From NCBI GenBank assembly GCA_964476185.1, contig CAYYZO010000002.1, positions 1 to 64,000 of the forward strand: 64,000 nt of DNA, given 5' to 3'. The stretch's first letter is position 1, and each line of letters begins with the position of its first letter. The stretch comes from DATNBU01 sp964476185 (GTDB lineage Bacteria; Desulfobacterota; Binatia; UBA1149; CAITLU01). Below are positions 51,728 through 60,310 of this stretch, in pieces. Under the pieces are notes generated by a model that saw only the letters and a list, made by a program, of their open reading frames with translations, had not been told where the DNA came from and did no database searches. The position numbers and the translations under genes were made by a program.

Positions 51728-52440
51728 GGGGTGCGGCCCCCCGGGCGCCGCCGCTCGTCCATCGTCTCGACGACCGGCAGCACCACGGTCGACACGAGTT
51801 CGACGACGCCGGTCTCGCCGCCGTCGACGCGCACGGTGCTGCGCACCGCGAGCGGCGCGCGTCCCGTGCGGCCGCCCTTGGCCGTCGAATCCCAGGCGGC
51901 GACCCAGACGTCGGGCTCGTAGAACTCGAGCGCGACGCTGGTGCGCTCGCTCAGGACCTCCACCGGCTGGTCGCGCCAGTCGACCGGCTCGGACCGCGGT
52001 GGCCGTCGTTCCTGGCGAACGAGGCGTCCCGAGGCATCGTAGCGCCACACGACGTGGGCCTGGTCGCCGCGATCGGCGGCGAGGGCGGAGGGGATCTCGC
52101 CGCCGACGAAGGCGTCGGCGGGCGTCACGCCGCGCGCCACCAGCGTCGTCATCTCGAGCAGCACGCGCTCGCTCGCGGGTCCGGACGATCCTGCCGCCGG
52201 CGCGAGCAGGCGCGGCGGCCCCGTGAAGCATGTCTCGAAGCTGCCGAGCAGGTCCTGTTCGAGGCGGTCGAGCACGAGGCGCGCCTCCGCGTCGAGGCGC
52301 ACGCGTTCGGTCGCGGCGTCGCGGCTCGTCAGCGCGCCGGTCACGACCGGGTAGAGCCCGCCGCCGACGATCGCGAAGATCGCGAGCGCGACGAGCAGCT
52401 CGAGCAGCGTCATGCCGCGCTCGCTCCTGCGCGCGCTCAC
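51724..52440 (-). CDS. gspJ: Type II secretion minor pseudopilin GspJ
   Basis: 238 residues from GTG 52440 overlapping gspI stop. Prepilin leader RRSERGMTLLELLVALAIFAI with the Gly-Met cleavage site and Glu5. The remainder is a beta-rich head. Part of the GspI-J-K tip complex. Cleavage needs a prepilin peptidase not found in this window. Confidence 0.9.
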   Translation of the reverse strand: MSARRSERGMTLLELLVALAIFAIVGGGLYPVVTGALTSRDAATERVRLDAEARLVLDRLEQDLLGSFETCFTGPPRLLAPAAGSSGPASERVLLEMTTLVARGVTPADAFVGGEIPSALAADRGDQAHVVWRYDASGRLVRQERRPPRSEPVDWRDQPVEVLSERTSVALEFYEPDVWVAAWDSTAKGGRTGRAPLAVRSTVRVDGGETGVVELVSTVVLPVVETMDERRRPGGRTP

Positions 52441-52880
52441 GGCAGCCCCGTCGGCGCGAGCCTTGCGCCCGACACGCGAACCGCCGCCCAGAGTTCGGCA
52501 ACGGGCCGTTCGTCGCCGCCCCGAAGCACGGCGACGCGCACCTGCCGCAGCGACGGAAGCGCCGTCGGCAGCACTTCGCGCTTCCAGGTGAACGCGTCGC
52601 TGCCGGGGCCGCCGTAGACGCGCTCGCGGCCGTCGGCGTCGCGGGCGCGCACGACGAAGCGGCCTCGCAGCGTGCCTTCCTCCAGAGTCGGGTCGATGCG
52701 CGCGAGCGAAAGGACGTTGCCGGCCAGCGTGCCGGCGACGGTCAGCTCGGCGGCCTCGGAGGCGAGCGCGAGGTTGCGCGCGTGCAGGCCGACCAGCGTC
52801 GTGACCGCGACGCCGAGGATCGCGGTCGCGACCAGCACCTCGAGCAGCGTGAAGCCCCGCTGCCGCCCGCTCCTCGTCAT
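52437..52880 (-). CDS. gspI: Type II secretion minor pseudopilin GspI
   Basis: 147 residues, ATG 52880 overlapping gspH. Leader SGRQRGFTLLEVLVATAILG with cleavage after Gly and Glu5. ASEAAELTVAGTLAGNVL matches the conserved helix of GspI. Starts tip-complex assembly. Confidence 0.9.
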   Translation of the reverse strand: MTRSGRQRGFTLLEVLVATAILGVAVTTLVGLHARNLALASEAAELTVAGTLAGNVLSLARIDPTLEEGTLRGRFVVRARDADGRERVYGGPGSDAFTWKREVLPTALPSLRQVRVAVLRGGDERPVAELWAAVRVSGARLAPTGLP

Positions 52881-53434
52881 CGCGGCCCCCCGGTCGGCCG
52901 CCGCACGGCGTCGCCGCGAACCGCGTCCAGTTCCACGAGCGACGTCTCGCCGTCCTCGTTCGCGAGCCGCACGCCGACGTTCTCGGTCGCGCCCTCGGGC
53001 AGGAAGAACACGTCGCGCGTACCCGACGCCCGCTCGCCTTCGCGGTCGATCACCGCCTCGAGGACGACGTCGTCGGGAAGCGAGATCGCGCGCGCCAGCG
53101 GGTCCGATGGATCGACGCGGAAGTCGATGCGCTCGTCCTGGTTCGGGCCGCGGTCGGCGAACGGCGCCAGCGCCGCGACGCTCCATTGCTCGCGGTCGAG
53201 GTCGAGCGTGAGGCGATAGACGCGGCCCCGCAGCGAAGCTTCGTCGGCGAGCCAGGTCATCGTCGCGGCCAGCCGCTCGGCGCTCGCCTCGAGGTCGGTG
53301 CGGCCGAGGCTCGGCAGGCGGGGGACGGCGAACGCGAGCAGGATCGACACGATCAGCAGGGTGAGCGCGAGCTCGAGCAGCGTGAAGCCGCCCTCGCGCC
53401 CGTCGCCAGGCCCGTTTCGCCGCCCGCCGGGCAC
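52877..53434 (-). CDS. gspH: Type II secretion minor pseudopilin GspH
   Basis: 185 residues from GTG 53434. Leader REGGFTLLELALTLLIVSI, Gly-Phe cleavage, Glu5, then a GspH-like beta sandwich with an acidic loop. Links the tip complex to the GspG fibre. The operon spacing (7 nt after gspG stop) is kept. Confidence 0.9.
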   Translation of the reverse strand: MPGGRRNGPGDGREGGFTLLELALTLLIVSILLAFAVPRLPSLGRTDLEASAERLAATMTWLADEASLRGRVYRLTLDLDREQWSVAALAPFADRGPNQDERIDFRVDPSDPLARAISLPDDVVLEAVIDREGERASGTRDVFFLPEGATENVGVRLANEDGETSLVELDAVRGDAVRRPTGGPR

Positions 53435-53441
53435 GCCGTGC

Positions 53442-53870
53442 TCAGAAGTCGCGCGAGTCGATGTCGGCGTCGTAGCCGTCGCCGCCTTCCTTGCCGTCGG
53501 CGCCGAGGCTGCGCAGCACGTACTCGCGTCCGTCGGAAGCGAACAGGTAGGGGCCGTCCCAGGGGTCGACCGGAACGCGCTCCATGTAACCGCCCTGGCG
53601 CCAGTTGCGCGGCGCCTCCCCGCGGGTCGGCGCCTCGACGAGGGCCTCGAGCCCCTGCTCGGAGGTCGGGAAGCTGCCGGAGTCCAGCTTGTAGAGGGAG
53701 AGGGCCTGCTCGATCGCGGCGATGTCGGCGCGCGCCTTGACGATCTTCGCGTCGTCGGTGCGGCCGATCAGGCGCGGCGCGGCCAGCGAGATCAGCAGGC
53801 CGAGGATCATGACCACGACGAGGATTTCGATGAGGGTGAAGCCGGCCTGGCGCGTTCTTCGCATGGTCAT
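53442..53870 (-). CDS. gspG: Type II secretion major pseudopilin GspG
   Basis: 142 residues. Leader RQAGFTLIEILVVVMILG with Glu5; YKLDSGSFPTSEQGLEALV and VPVDPWDGPYLF are diagnostic, and the closing Asp-rich loop (GKEGGDGYDADID) binds calcium. Builds the pseudopilus. Confidence 0.97.
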   Translation of the reverse strand: MTMRRTRQAGFTLIEILVVVMILGLLISLAAPRLIGRTDDAKIVKARADIAAIEQALSLYKLDSGSFPTSEQGLEALVEAPTRGEAPRNWRQGGYMERVPVDPWDGPYLFASDGREYVLRSLGADGKEGGDGYDADIDSRDF

Positions 53871-53878
53871 CCTATAGG

Positions 53879-55087
53879 CTACTTCACGAGCCGGTTCATC
53901 TCGAAGACCGGCAGCATGATCGCGAGCACCACGAACAGCACGACGCCGGCCATCGCGACCGTCATGACCGGCTCGAGCAGGCTCGCCATGCGGTCCACGC
54001 GCAGGCGGACCTGCTCCTCGATGGCGGCGGAGGCGTGCTCCAGCATGCCCTCGAGGTCACCGCTGCGTTCGCCGACGGCGATCATGTCGACGACCACCGG
54101 GTCGAGGAGCGGGCTGGCCTGCAGGCACGAGGCGAGCGACGCCCCCTCGCCGACGGCCCGCTCGGCGTCGGCGAGCGTCTGCGAGAGCAGCTCGCTGCCG
54201 CACGAGGCCCGCGCGATGCGAAGGCTCTCGATCAGGGGAAGGCCTCCGGCCGTCATCGTCGCAAGCGTCTGCGCGAAGCGCGCGACCGCGACGTCGCGCA
54301 CGACGCTGCCGACCCCGGGGACGCGCTGGAGCAGCGCTTCGAGACGCCGCCGCGAGGCCGGGTTCGCGCTCGCCCGGCGCAGCAGCAGGACCGCGGCGAG
54401 CGCGATCGGCGCGAGCAGCCAGCCCCAGCCCGCCAGCAGTTCGCCGGCGCCCATCAGCACGCGCGTCGGCAGCGGCAGGTCCTGCTTGGCCTCGGCGAAC
54501 ACGCGGGTGACCTGCGGAACGACGTACGCGAGCAGGAACAGCACGATCGCGCCGCCGACGACGGACATGATCGCGGGGTAGATCATCGCGCTCATCGCGC
54601 GCGAGCGCAGCCGGGCCTGCGCCTCGGCGTGCCCGGCGATGCGCTCGAGCACGGTGTCGAGCGCGCCGGCGGCCTCGCCGGCCTCGACCATGCCGACGTA
54701 CATCGACGGGAACACCGCCGGATGGTCGGCCATCGCGGCCGCCAGCGAGGCGCCCTCGCGCAGGCGCGAGCGCACGGCTTCGAAGGCCTCGGCGAGCGCG
54801 GCGCCGCCGCGCCGGCGCCGAAGCGCATCGACGGCTTCGTCGAGCGGCACGCCCGCGCGCAGCAGCGTCGCGAGCTGGCGCAGCGCCTGGGCGAGCTCGG
54901 CGGTGCTGACGCCGCGCCTCAGGCCCCGGCGCGGCGCCGAAGCCTCGGCCGTGATCTCGGTGACTTCGTTCGCGAAGACGTCGCGCTCGCGAAGGCGCGC
55001 CCGCGCGCTGCGCGGGCTGTCGGCGTCGACGAATCCCGAGACGCTGCGTCCCGCGCCGGAGACGCCGCTGTAGCGGAACGACGGCAC
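53879..55087 (-). CDS. gspF: Type II secretion platform protein GspF
   Basis: 402 residues. Two homologous cytoplasmic domains (LRQLATLLRAGVPLDEAVDAL and FAQTLATMTAGGLPLIESLRI) each followed by membrane segments, three in total. Inner-membrane platform that couples GspE to the pseudopilus. Confidence 0.95.
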   Translation of the reverse strand: MPSFRYSGVSGAGRSVSGFVDADSPRSARARLRERDVFANEVTEITAEASAPRRGLRRGVSTAELAQALRQLATLLRAGVPLDEAVDALRRRRGGAALAEAFEAVRSRLREGASLAAAMADHPAVFPSMYVGMVEAGEAAGALDTVLERIAGHAEAQARLRSRAMSAMIYPAIMSVVGGAIVLFLLAYVVPQVTRVFAEAKQDLPLPTRVLMGAGELLAGWGWLLAPIALAAVLLLRRASANPASRRRLEALLQRVPGVGSVVRDVAVARFAQTLATMTAGGLPLIESLRIARASCGSELLSQTLADAERAVGEGASLASCLQASPLLDPVVVDMIAVGERSGDLEGMLEHASAAIEEQVRLRVDRMASLLEPVMTVAMAGVVLFVVLAIMLPVFEMNRLVK

Positions 55088-55093
55088 GAACGG

Positions 55094-56797
55094 CTACTCG
55101 GCGTCCTCGGCCGTCACGCGCAGCACTTCGGCGGCCGACGTGACGCCGGCCCGCACCTTGGCGGCGCCGTCCTCGCGCATCGTCCTCATGCCGCGGCGGG
55201 TCGCGCGCGCCTGCAGCGTCGCCGCGTCGGTGCGTTCCATGATGCCGGTGCGCAGCTCGTCGTCGGTGACGAGCATCTCCGAGACCGCGAGCCGGCCGCG
55301 ATAGCCGCTGCCGCGGCACGAATCGCAGCCCGCCCCGGGCGAGCGCGCGCCGCCCGGCTCGCGGGCGAGCCCGAGCTCGATCATCGTCGGGTCGCGCGGG
55401 TCGGCCGGGATCGAGCAGGAGGGGCACAGCCGCCGCACGAGGCGCTGGGCGACGATGCCGATCACGGACGAGGAGACGAGGAACGGCTCGATGCCCATGT
55501 CCACGAGGCGGGTGATCGCGCTGAACGAGTCGTTGGTGTGCAGCGTGCTGAACACGAGGTGGCCGGTGAGCGCCGCCTGGATCGCGATCCGCGCGGTCTC
55601 CACGTCGCGGATCTCGCCGACCATGATCACGTCCGGGTCCTGTCGCAGCACCGAGCGCAGCCCGCTCGCGAAGGACAGGTCGATCTTCGGGTTCACCTGG
55701 ATCTGGCCGATGCCGCGCAGCTGGTACTCGATCGGGTCCTCGATCGTGATGATGTTCTTGTCGGGCGAGTTGATCTCCGACAGCGCGGCGTACAGCGTCG
55801 TCGTCTTGCCGCTCCCGGTCGGGCCGGTCACGAGCACGATGCCGTGGCTCTGGTGGATCAGGCGGCGCAGCGCCGCGAGGTTGTCGCCCGCGATTCCGCT
55901 CTCCTCGAGGCCGAGCAGCGTCGCGCTGCGGTCGAGGAGTCGCATCACGACGCGCTCGCCGAACGCCGTCGGCACGGTGGACACGCGGATGTCGAGCTCG
56001 CGGCCCGCCACGCGGGTGCGGATGCCGCCGTCCTGCGGCAGGCGCTTCTCGGCGATGTTCATGCGCGCCATGACCTTGATGCGCGAGACGACCGCGGCGT
56101 GCAGGCGGCGCGGCGGCGTCAGCACCTCGTTCATGATCCCGTCGATGCGGAAGCGGATCGACGACGCGCGCTCGAACGGCTCGATGTGGATGTCCGACGC
56201 GCCGTCCTTCGCGGCCTGGTAGATCAGCGAGTTCACGAGCCGGATGATCGGCGCCGCGTCCTCCGACTCGAGCAGGTCCTGGGCCTCGCTGAGCTCGGCG
56301 GCGCGCTCGGCCAGCGAGCCGGCCCCGCCGAGCTCGCTGACGACGTCGGCGGCGGCGTTCGCGGCGAGGTCGAACGCGCGGTTGACGGCGTCGAGCAGCG
56401 CCGGCTCGGGCACGACGACCGGGTCGATCTCGACCCCGTAGACGACGCGCAGGTCATCGAGCGGTCCGACCCGGAACGGCTCGGAGGTCGCGACCAGGAG
56501 CCGCCCTTCCTCGAGCGCCACCGGCAGCACGCGTCCGCGGCGGCACTGCTGCATCGACACGCGCGCGAGCACTTCCGGGGCGATCGCGGCGGCGTCGACG
56601 CCTTCGGCGTGCGGCAGGCCGAGGGCGTCGGCCTGGATCTCGGCGAGCCGCGCCGGGCTGACGCCGGCGGCCTGCTCGAGCGCGCGGGCGAACTCCCCGT
56701 TCTCCGTCGCCTTGCCGCGGGCGCGCGCGACGAGGCCGGCGTCGATGCCCGCCGCGGCGAGCGCGCGATCGAGGGAGAGGGAAGCCGCGTCCAGCAT
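55094..56797 (-). CDS. gspE: Type II secretion ATPase GspE
   Basis: 567 residues. N1E/N2E regions, then the ATPase core with DGASDIHIEPFE, Walker A GPTGSGKTTT (about 324-333), Asp box and Walker B SVLRQDPDVIMVGEIRD and His box TGHLVFSTLHTND. A four-Cys zinc module (LCPSC...CDSC) sits near 455-490. Hexameric motor in the cytoplasm. Six nt separate it from gspF. Confidence 0.97.
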   Translation of the reverse strand: MLDAASLSLDRALAAAGIDAGLVARARGKATENGEFARALEQAAGVSPARLAEIQADALGLPHAEGVDAAAIAPEVLARVSMQQCRRGRVLPVALEEGRLLVATSEPFRVGPLDDLRVVYGVEIDPVVVPEPALLDAVNRAFDLAANAAADVVSELGGAGSLAERAAELSEAQDLLESEDAAPIIRLVNSLIYQAAKDGASDIHIEPFERASSIRFRIDGIMNEVLTPPRRLHAAVVSRIKVMARMNIAEKRLPQDGGIRTRVAGRELDIRVSTVPTAFGERVVMRLLDRSATLLGLEESGIAGDNLAALRRLIHQSHGIVLVTGPTGSGKTTTLYAALSEINSPDKNIITIEDPIEYQLRGIGQIQVNPKIDLSFASGLRSVLRQDPDVIMVGEIRDVETARIAIQAALTGHLVFSTLHTNDSFSAITRLVDMGIEPFLVSSSVIGIVAQRLVRRLCPSCSIPADPRDPTMIELGLAREPGGARSPGAGCDSCRGSGYRGRLAVSEMLVTDDELRTGIMERTDAATLQARATRRGMRTMREDGAAKVRAGVTSAAEVLRVTAEDAE

Positions 56798-56803
56798 CTC
56801 GGG

Positions 56804-59266
56804 TCAGAAGGGAGCGCGCTCGCGCGTGTCCTTGTTCCACGGGTAAAGGCGGTTGTTCTTCTCGTCGGTGTGGTGCCGGTAGGTGCTCTCGTCGCGCGAG
56901 GCGGCCGACGACGGCGGCGGCTCGGGCGCGCGCGCGGGCCTGGCCGGTTCGACGGCCTTGGCTCCGGCGACCGCGGCCTGCGGAGCGGGGGCGGACGCGG
57001 CGTCCGGCTCGGCCTCGACGACCGGATCGCCCGGGAGCGGGGCGCGCGTGTCGCGCATGCCGGCGCGGAACGTGTCGCGACGGTCGCTGCTGACGACGTC
57101 GAGGTCGCGCGGCGAGCGGATCACGTGCGGGGTCAGGAACACGATCAGGTTGACCTTGTCGTTGTCGCGCCGGTTGTAGCGGAACAGGCGCCCGATCAGC
57201 GGGATGTCGCCGAGGACCGGGACCTTCGACTCGCCGTCCTCGTCGCGGTTGCTGATCAGGCCGCCGATCACGACGGTGCGCCCGTCGCCGACGCTGACCG
57301 TGGTCTGGGCCGAGCGGATCGTCGTCACTGGCCCGACCTGCAGCAACTGCGCTTCGGTGAGGCCCTGGCGCACGAGCGCCGAGACCTCCTGCTGCACCTC
57401 GAGCACGACGATGTCGCCCTCGGCGACCTGCGGGCGCACGCGCAGCTTGACGCCGACGTCGCGCCGTTCGACCTGCGTGAAGATGTTCTCGATGTTCGCG
57501 ATGTCGCTCGCGCGGCCGGTCACGAACGGGATGTTCTGGCCGACGATGATCTCGGCCTCCTGGTTGTCGAGCGTGAGCAGCGTGGGCGCCGACAGCACCT
57601 CGACGTCGCTCGTCGAGTCGAGCGCCTGCAGCAGGGCGTAGTTGGCGGGGATCTCGGTGCCGTCGGGCAGCTCGACCTGCTTGTCGCTGGCGGCGGCCGC
57701 GACGAGGCCGCCGAGCGCGAGCGGGTTGACGAACGCGGAGCTGAGCTCGGCGATGTTCGAGCGCAGCAGCATGTCGCCGGCGCCGACGTCGATCGCCGCC
57801 TGGTAGTCGAAGCCGAGCGCCTTCGCGCGATTCGTCGAGGCCTCGATGATGATCGCCTCGATGAAGACCTGCGGCCTCGGGATGTCGAGCTTCTCGAGCA
57901 GGCTGAGGATCGTCTTCCAGTCCTGGAGCGGGCCGTCGACGACGACCGCGTTGGTCGCCGGGTCGGCCGTGATCGACATGCTGTCGGTGGAGGCCGACGG
58001 CGGCGTCGACGGGCCCTGCAGGGCGCCGGTGTTGGCCGGCTGCATCAGGCCGGAGGGGTCGGGGGACTTGCCGCTGCGGTCGCGCCGGCTGCGCGACTTC
58101 GACCCCATGATCATCGCCGAGACGACCTCGACGAGGGACTCGGCGTCGGCGTTCTTCGCGTAGTAGACGTGCACGCGCTCGTCCCCGGGCCGGATCGGCT
58201 TGTCGAGGCCGCGGGCGAGTTCCTTGATGCGGGCCATCTCGGCTCCCGGAGCCATCACGATCAGCGAGTTCGTCCGCTCGTCCGGGGAGATCTTGAAGCC
58301 GAGCTCGAGGGCGGGGGTGGTCGAGCGATCCTTCTCGTCGTCCTTGCCGCGCTTGCGCCCGCCGCCGCCGCCCTTCGGGCCGGACAGGATCTCCTCGATC
58401 TGTTCCGCGGTGCGGACGGCCTCGGCGTGCTGCAGCGGGATCACCGAGATGCTCTGTTCATGGCCGGGGATGTCCATCACGCGGATCATCTCGGCGATGC
58501 GCGCGAGGTTGCTCGACGTCTCGCTGACGATGACGGTGTTCGTGCCCTCGTAGGGGACGATGGAGCCGTCCTTGGACACCTGCGGCGCGAGCACCCGCGC
58601 GATGTCGCTCGCGGTCACGTACTGCAGCGGGATCAGCCGCGTGGCGAAGCCGGTGCCCGCGCTGCCGTCGGCGAGCACCTCCGCGCCGGCCGTGCGGGCG
58701 TCCTTGGTCGGCACGATGCGCATGACGGCGCCTTCGTCGATCGTCGTCAGCCCCTGCGTGGCGAGCACCGACTGGAACATCGCGAACGCCTGCTCGACGT
58801 TCACGGGCGTCGGCGAGACCACCGAGACGGTCCCCTCGATCTTGTCGCCGAAGACGATGTTGCGGCCGGAGATCTTGCTGATGAACTTGATGAACGCGGT
58901 GAGCTCGACGTTCTCGAAGTTCATGACGATCTGGGACTTGTCCTCCGGGACCGGGATCTCGCTCTCGCCGGTGTCCTTCGCGGCGCGCGGCGCGCGCACC
59001 TGGCCCCTGGGCTCCTTGGCCTGGCGCGCCTCGTCGCGCGCGGCCTTCTGTTCGGCGCGCTCCTGCTTCGCCTCGGTGCGGGCCTGCTTGGCTTCCGCCT
59101 TGGCCTGCTTGTCGGCGGCCCTGGCCTGCTTGTCGGGCTTCGCGGTCGCGGCGGCGCCGGAGTCCTTGGCGGCGGCGGCCTGCTGGGCGTGCGCCGCGGG
59201 GGCGGTCGCCGTGGCGGCGAAGAGGACGGCAGCAGCGAGGATTCGAAGCTTCATCGCTGCTCTCAT
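56804..59266 (-). CDS. gspD: Type II secretion secretin GspD
   Basis: 820 residues from ATG 59266, overlapping gspC stop (ATGA); ATG 59254 is close behind. Signal peptide LRILAAAVLFAATATAPAAHA, then an unusual Lys/Ala/Glu-rich segment (about 35-95), N0-N3 domains and the secretin channel with VEVLSAPTLLTLDNQEAEI and VPVLGDIPLIGRLFR. The C-terminal 80 residues form an Ala/Pro-rich tail, an S-domain-like addition. Forms the outer-membrane pore. Confidence 0.97.
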   Translation of the reverse strand: MRAAMKLRILAAAVLFAATATAPAAHAQQAAAAKDSGAAATAKPDKQARAADKQAKAEAKQARTEAKQERAEQKAARDEARQAKEPRGQVRAPRAAKDTGESEIPVPEDKSQIVMNFENVELTAFIKFISKISGRNIVFGDKIEGTVSVVSPTPVNVEQAFAMFQSVLATQGLTTIDEGAVMRIVPTKDARTAGAEVLADGSAGTGFATRLIPLQYVTASDIARVLAPQVSKDGSIVPYEGTNTVIVSETSSNLARIAEMIRVMDIPGHEQSISVIPLQHAEAVRTAEQIEEILSGPKGGGGGRKRGKDDEKDRSTTPALELGFKISPDERTNSLIVMAPGAEMARIKELARGLDKPIRPGDERVHVYYAKNADAESLVEVVSAMIMGSKSRSRRDRSGKSPDPSGLMQPANTGALQGPSTPPSASTDSMSITADPATNAVVVDGPLQDWKTILSLLEKLDIPRPQVFIEAIIIEASTNRAKALGFDYQAAIDVGAGDMLLRSNIAELSSAFVNPLALGGLVAAAASDKQVELPDGTEIPANYALLQALDSTSDVEVLSAPTLLTLDNQEAEIIVGQNIPFVTGRASDIANIENIFTQVERRDVGVKLRVRPQVAEGDIVVLEVQQEVSALVRQGLTEAQLLQVGPVTTIRSAQTTVSVGDGRTVVIGGLISNRDEDGESKVPVLGDIPLIGRLFRYNRRDNDKVNLIVFLTPHVIRSPRDLDVVSSDRRDTFRAGMRDTRAPLPGDPVVEAEPDAASAPAPQAAVAGAKAVEPARPARAPEPPPSSAASRDESTYRHHTDEKNNRLYPWNKDTRERAPF

Positions 59267-60162
59267 CGAATCGTGTAGGTGTACGAGTGCAGCTTGCCGC
59301 TGCGGACGAAGTTCACGCGGATCTGGCCCATCGACTGGATCTCCTCGAGCAGGCCGACCGCTTTGGACGGATCGGTCAGCGCGGTGTCGTTGATTCTTTG
59401 CACGACGTCTCCATTGACCAGCCCGATCTTCTCGAAGATCGAGCCGGGCCGGATCGCGAACAGCTTGAAGCCGGCGCTCTTGCCGCCCTCGAGCACCGGG
59501 ACCGCGCGAGCCTGCGTGATGACCTCGTTCAGGTTCGCCACCGCCTGCTCGACCTCGCGGCGGTCGACGACGTACTGGCTCTCGCCCGTCTTGCGCACTC
59601 CCGAGGCGGCGCCGGCCGGGCGCGCGCCCTTGTCGCCGCCGCGCGCTGCCGGCTTCGCCGCGGCGCCGGCCGGGCCTTCCTCTATCTCGTAGCGGATCTT
59701 GCGGCCGCGCAGCAGCACGTCCGCGCCGGCCGGATCCACCGCCACCAGCTTCGGGCCGTCGAAGACCTTCTCCCCGACCGCGAACACATTCTGCTCCCCG
59801 CTGGCCGTGTTCTCGAACACCGCGAACGAAGTTCCCTTCGACGCGGCGATCCCGCGCAGCTTCAGGTCGGCGCTTTCGGCGGCGGGAGCCTCCTCGGCGT
59901 CGGCCTCGAGGTCGGTCGCGCCGAACAGGTTGCGGCGCAGGATGATCGCGTCGTCGGTTTCGCGCCGGCGGGCGACCTTGACTTCGGCGTCGGCCGGGGG
60001 CGCGGCGACCTCGACTTCCGGGTTCAGGTCCAGGCCCGCCAGCCGCACCACGACGGCAGCCGCGGCCCACGCCGTGAGCACGATCAGGCCGTAATGAAGG
60101 ACCCGGACGGCCTGTCGTAGACCAGCGCGGCGCAACACCGCGCGGAGCGTAGAGAAGAGCAT
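59263..60162 (-). CDS. gspC: Type II secretion protein GspC with PDZ-like C-terminus
   Basis: 299 residues from ATG 60162. One membrane segment (about 24-43), an HR domain (ILRRNLFGA... to about 150) that meets secretin N0, a Gly/Ala/Lys linker and a C-terminal PDZ-like domain (FKLFAIRPGSIFEKIGLVNGD is within 225-275). First gene of the twelve-gene operon gspC-N; nearly all junctions overlap or are under 10 nt. Confidence 0.93.
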   Translation of the reverse strand: MLFSTLRAVLRRAGLRQAVRVLHYGLIVLTAWAAAAVVVRLAGLDLNPEVEVAAPPADAEVKVARRRETDDAIILRRNLFGATDLEADAEEAPAAESADLKLRGIAASKGTSFAVFENTASGEQNVFAVGEKVFDGPKLVAVDPAGADVLLRGRKIRYEIEEGPAGAAAKPAARGGDKGARPAGAASGVRKTGESQYVVDRREVEQAVANLNEVITQARAVPVLEGGKSAGFKLFAIRPGSIFEKIGLVNGDVVQRINDTALTDPSKAVGLLEEIQSMGQIRVNFVRSGKLHSYTYTIR

Positions 60163-60204
60163 CCAGAAGTTCAAGTTTTGCGCGCACTTGCGCAGCCAAC
60201 ACGA

Positions 60205-60233
60205 TTGACTGCCGAAAAAGTGCGCGATAGCTT
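60205..60233 (+). promoter_or_regulatory. Putative promoter of lysS-lolC-lolD
   Basis: TTGACT (60205-60210), 17-bp spacer, TAGCTT (60228-60233), with a predicted start about 70 nt before ATG 60311. Fair -35, weak -10. It lies in the 148-bp divergent gap with gspC. No equally good element was found for the gsp side. Confidence 0.5.
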
Positions 60234-60310
60234 CCGCGCGCTTCGGCCCCCCTCGCCGCAACGCGAGGGGCGGACCACCCCGTCGCAAGAGCCCGCGAGC
60301 CCACGAGCCG

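Noticed and set aside
54035..59278. A 1747-codon open frame on the plus strand opposite gspD-gspF
   Set aside because: Composition is His/Arg/Asp/Ala-rich repeats without domains and it mirrors the codon pattern of the gsp genes. It is a by-product of very high GC, not a gene.
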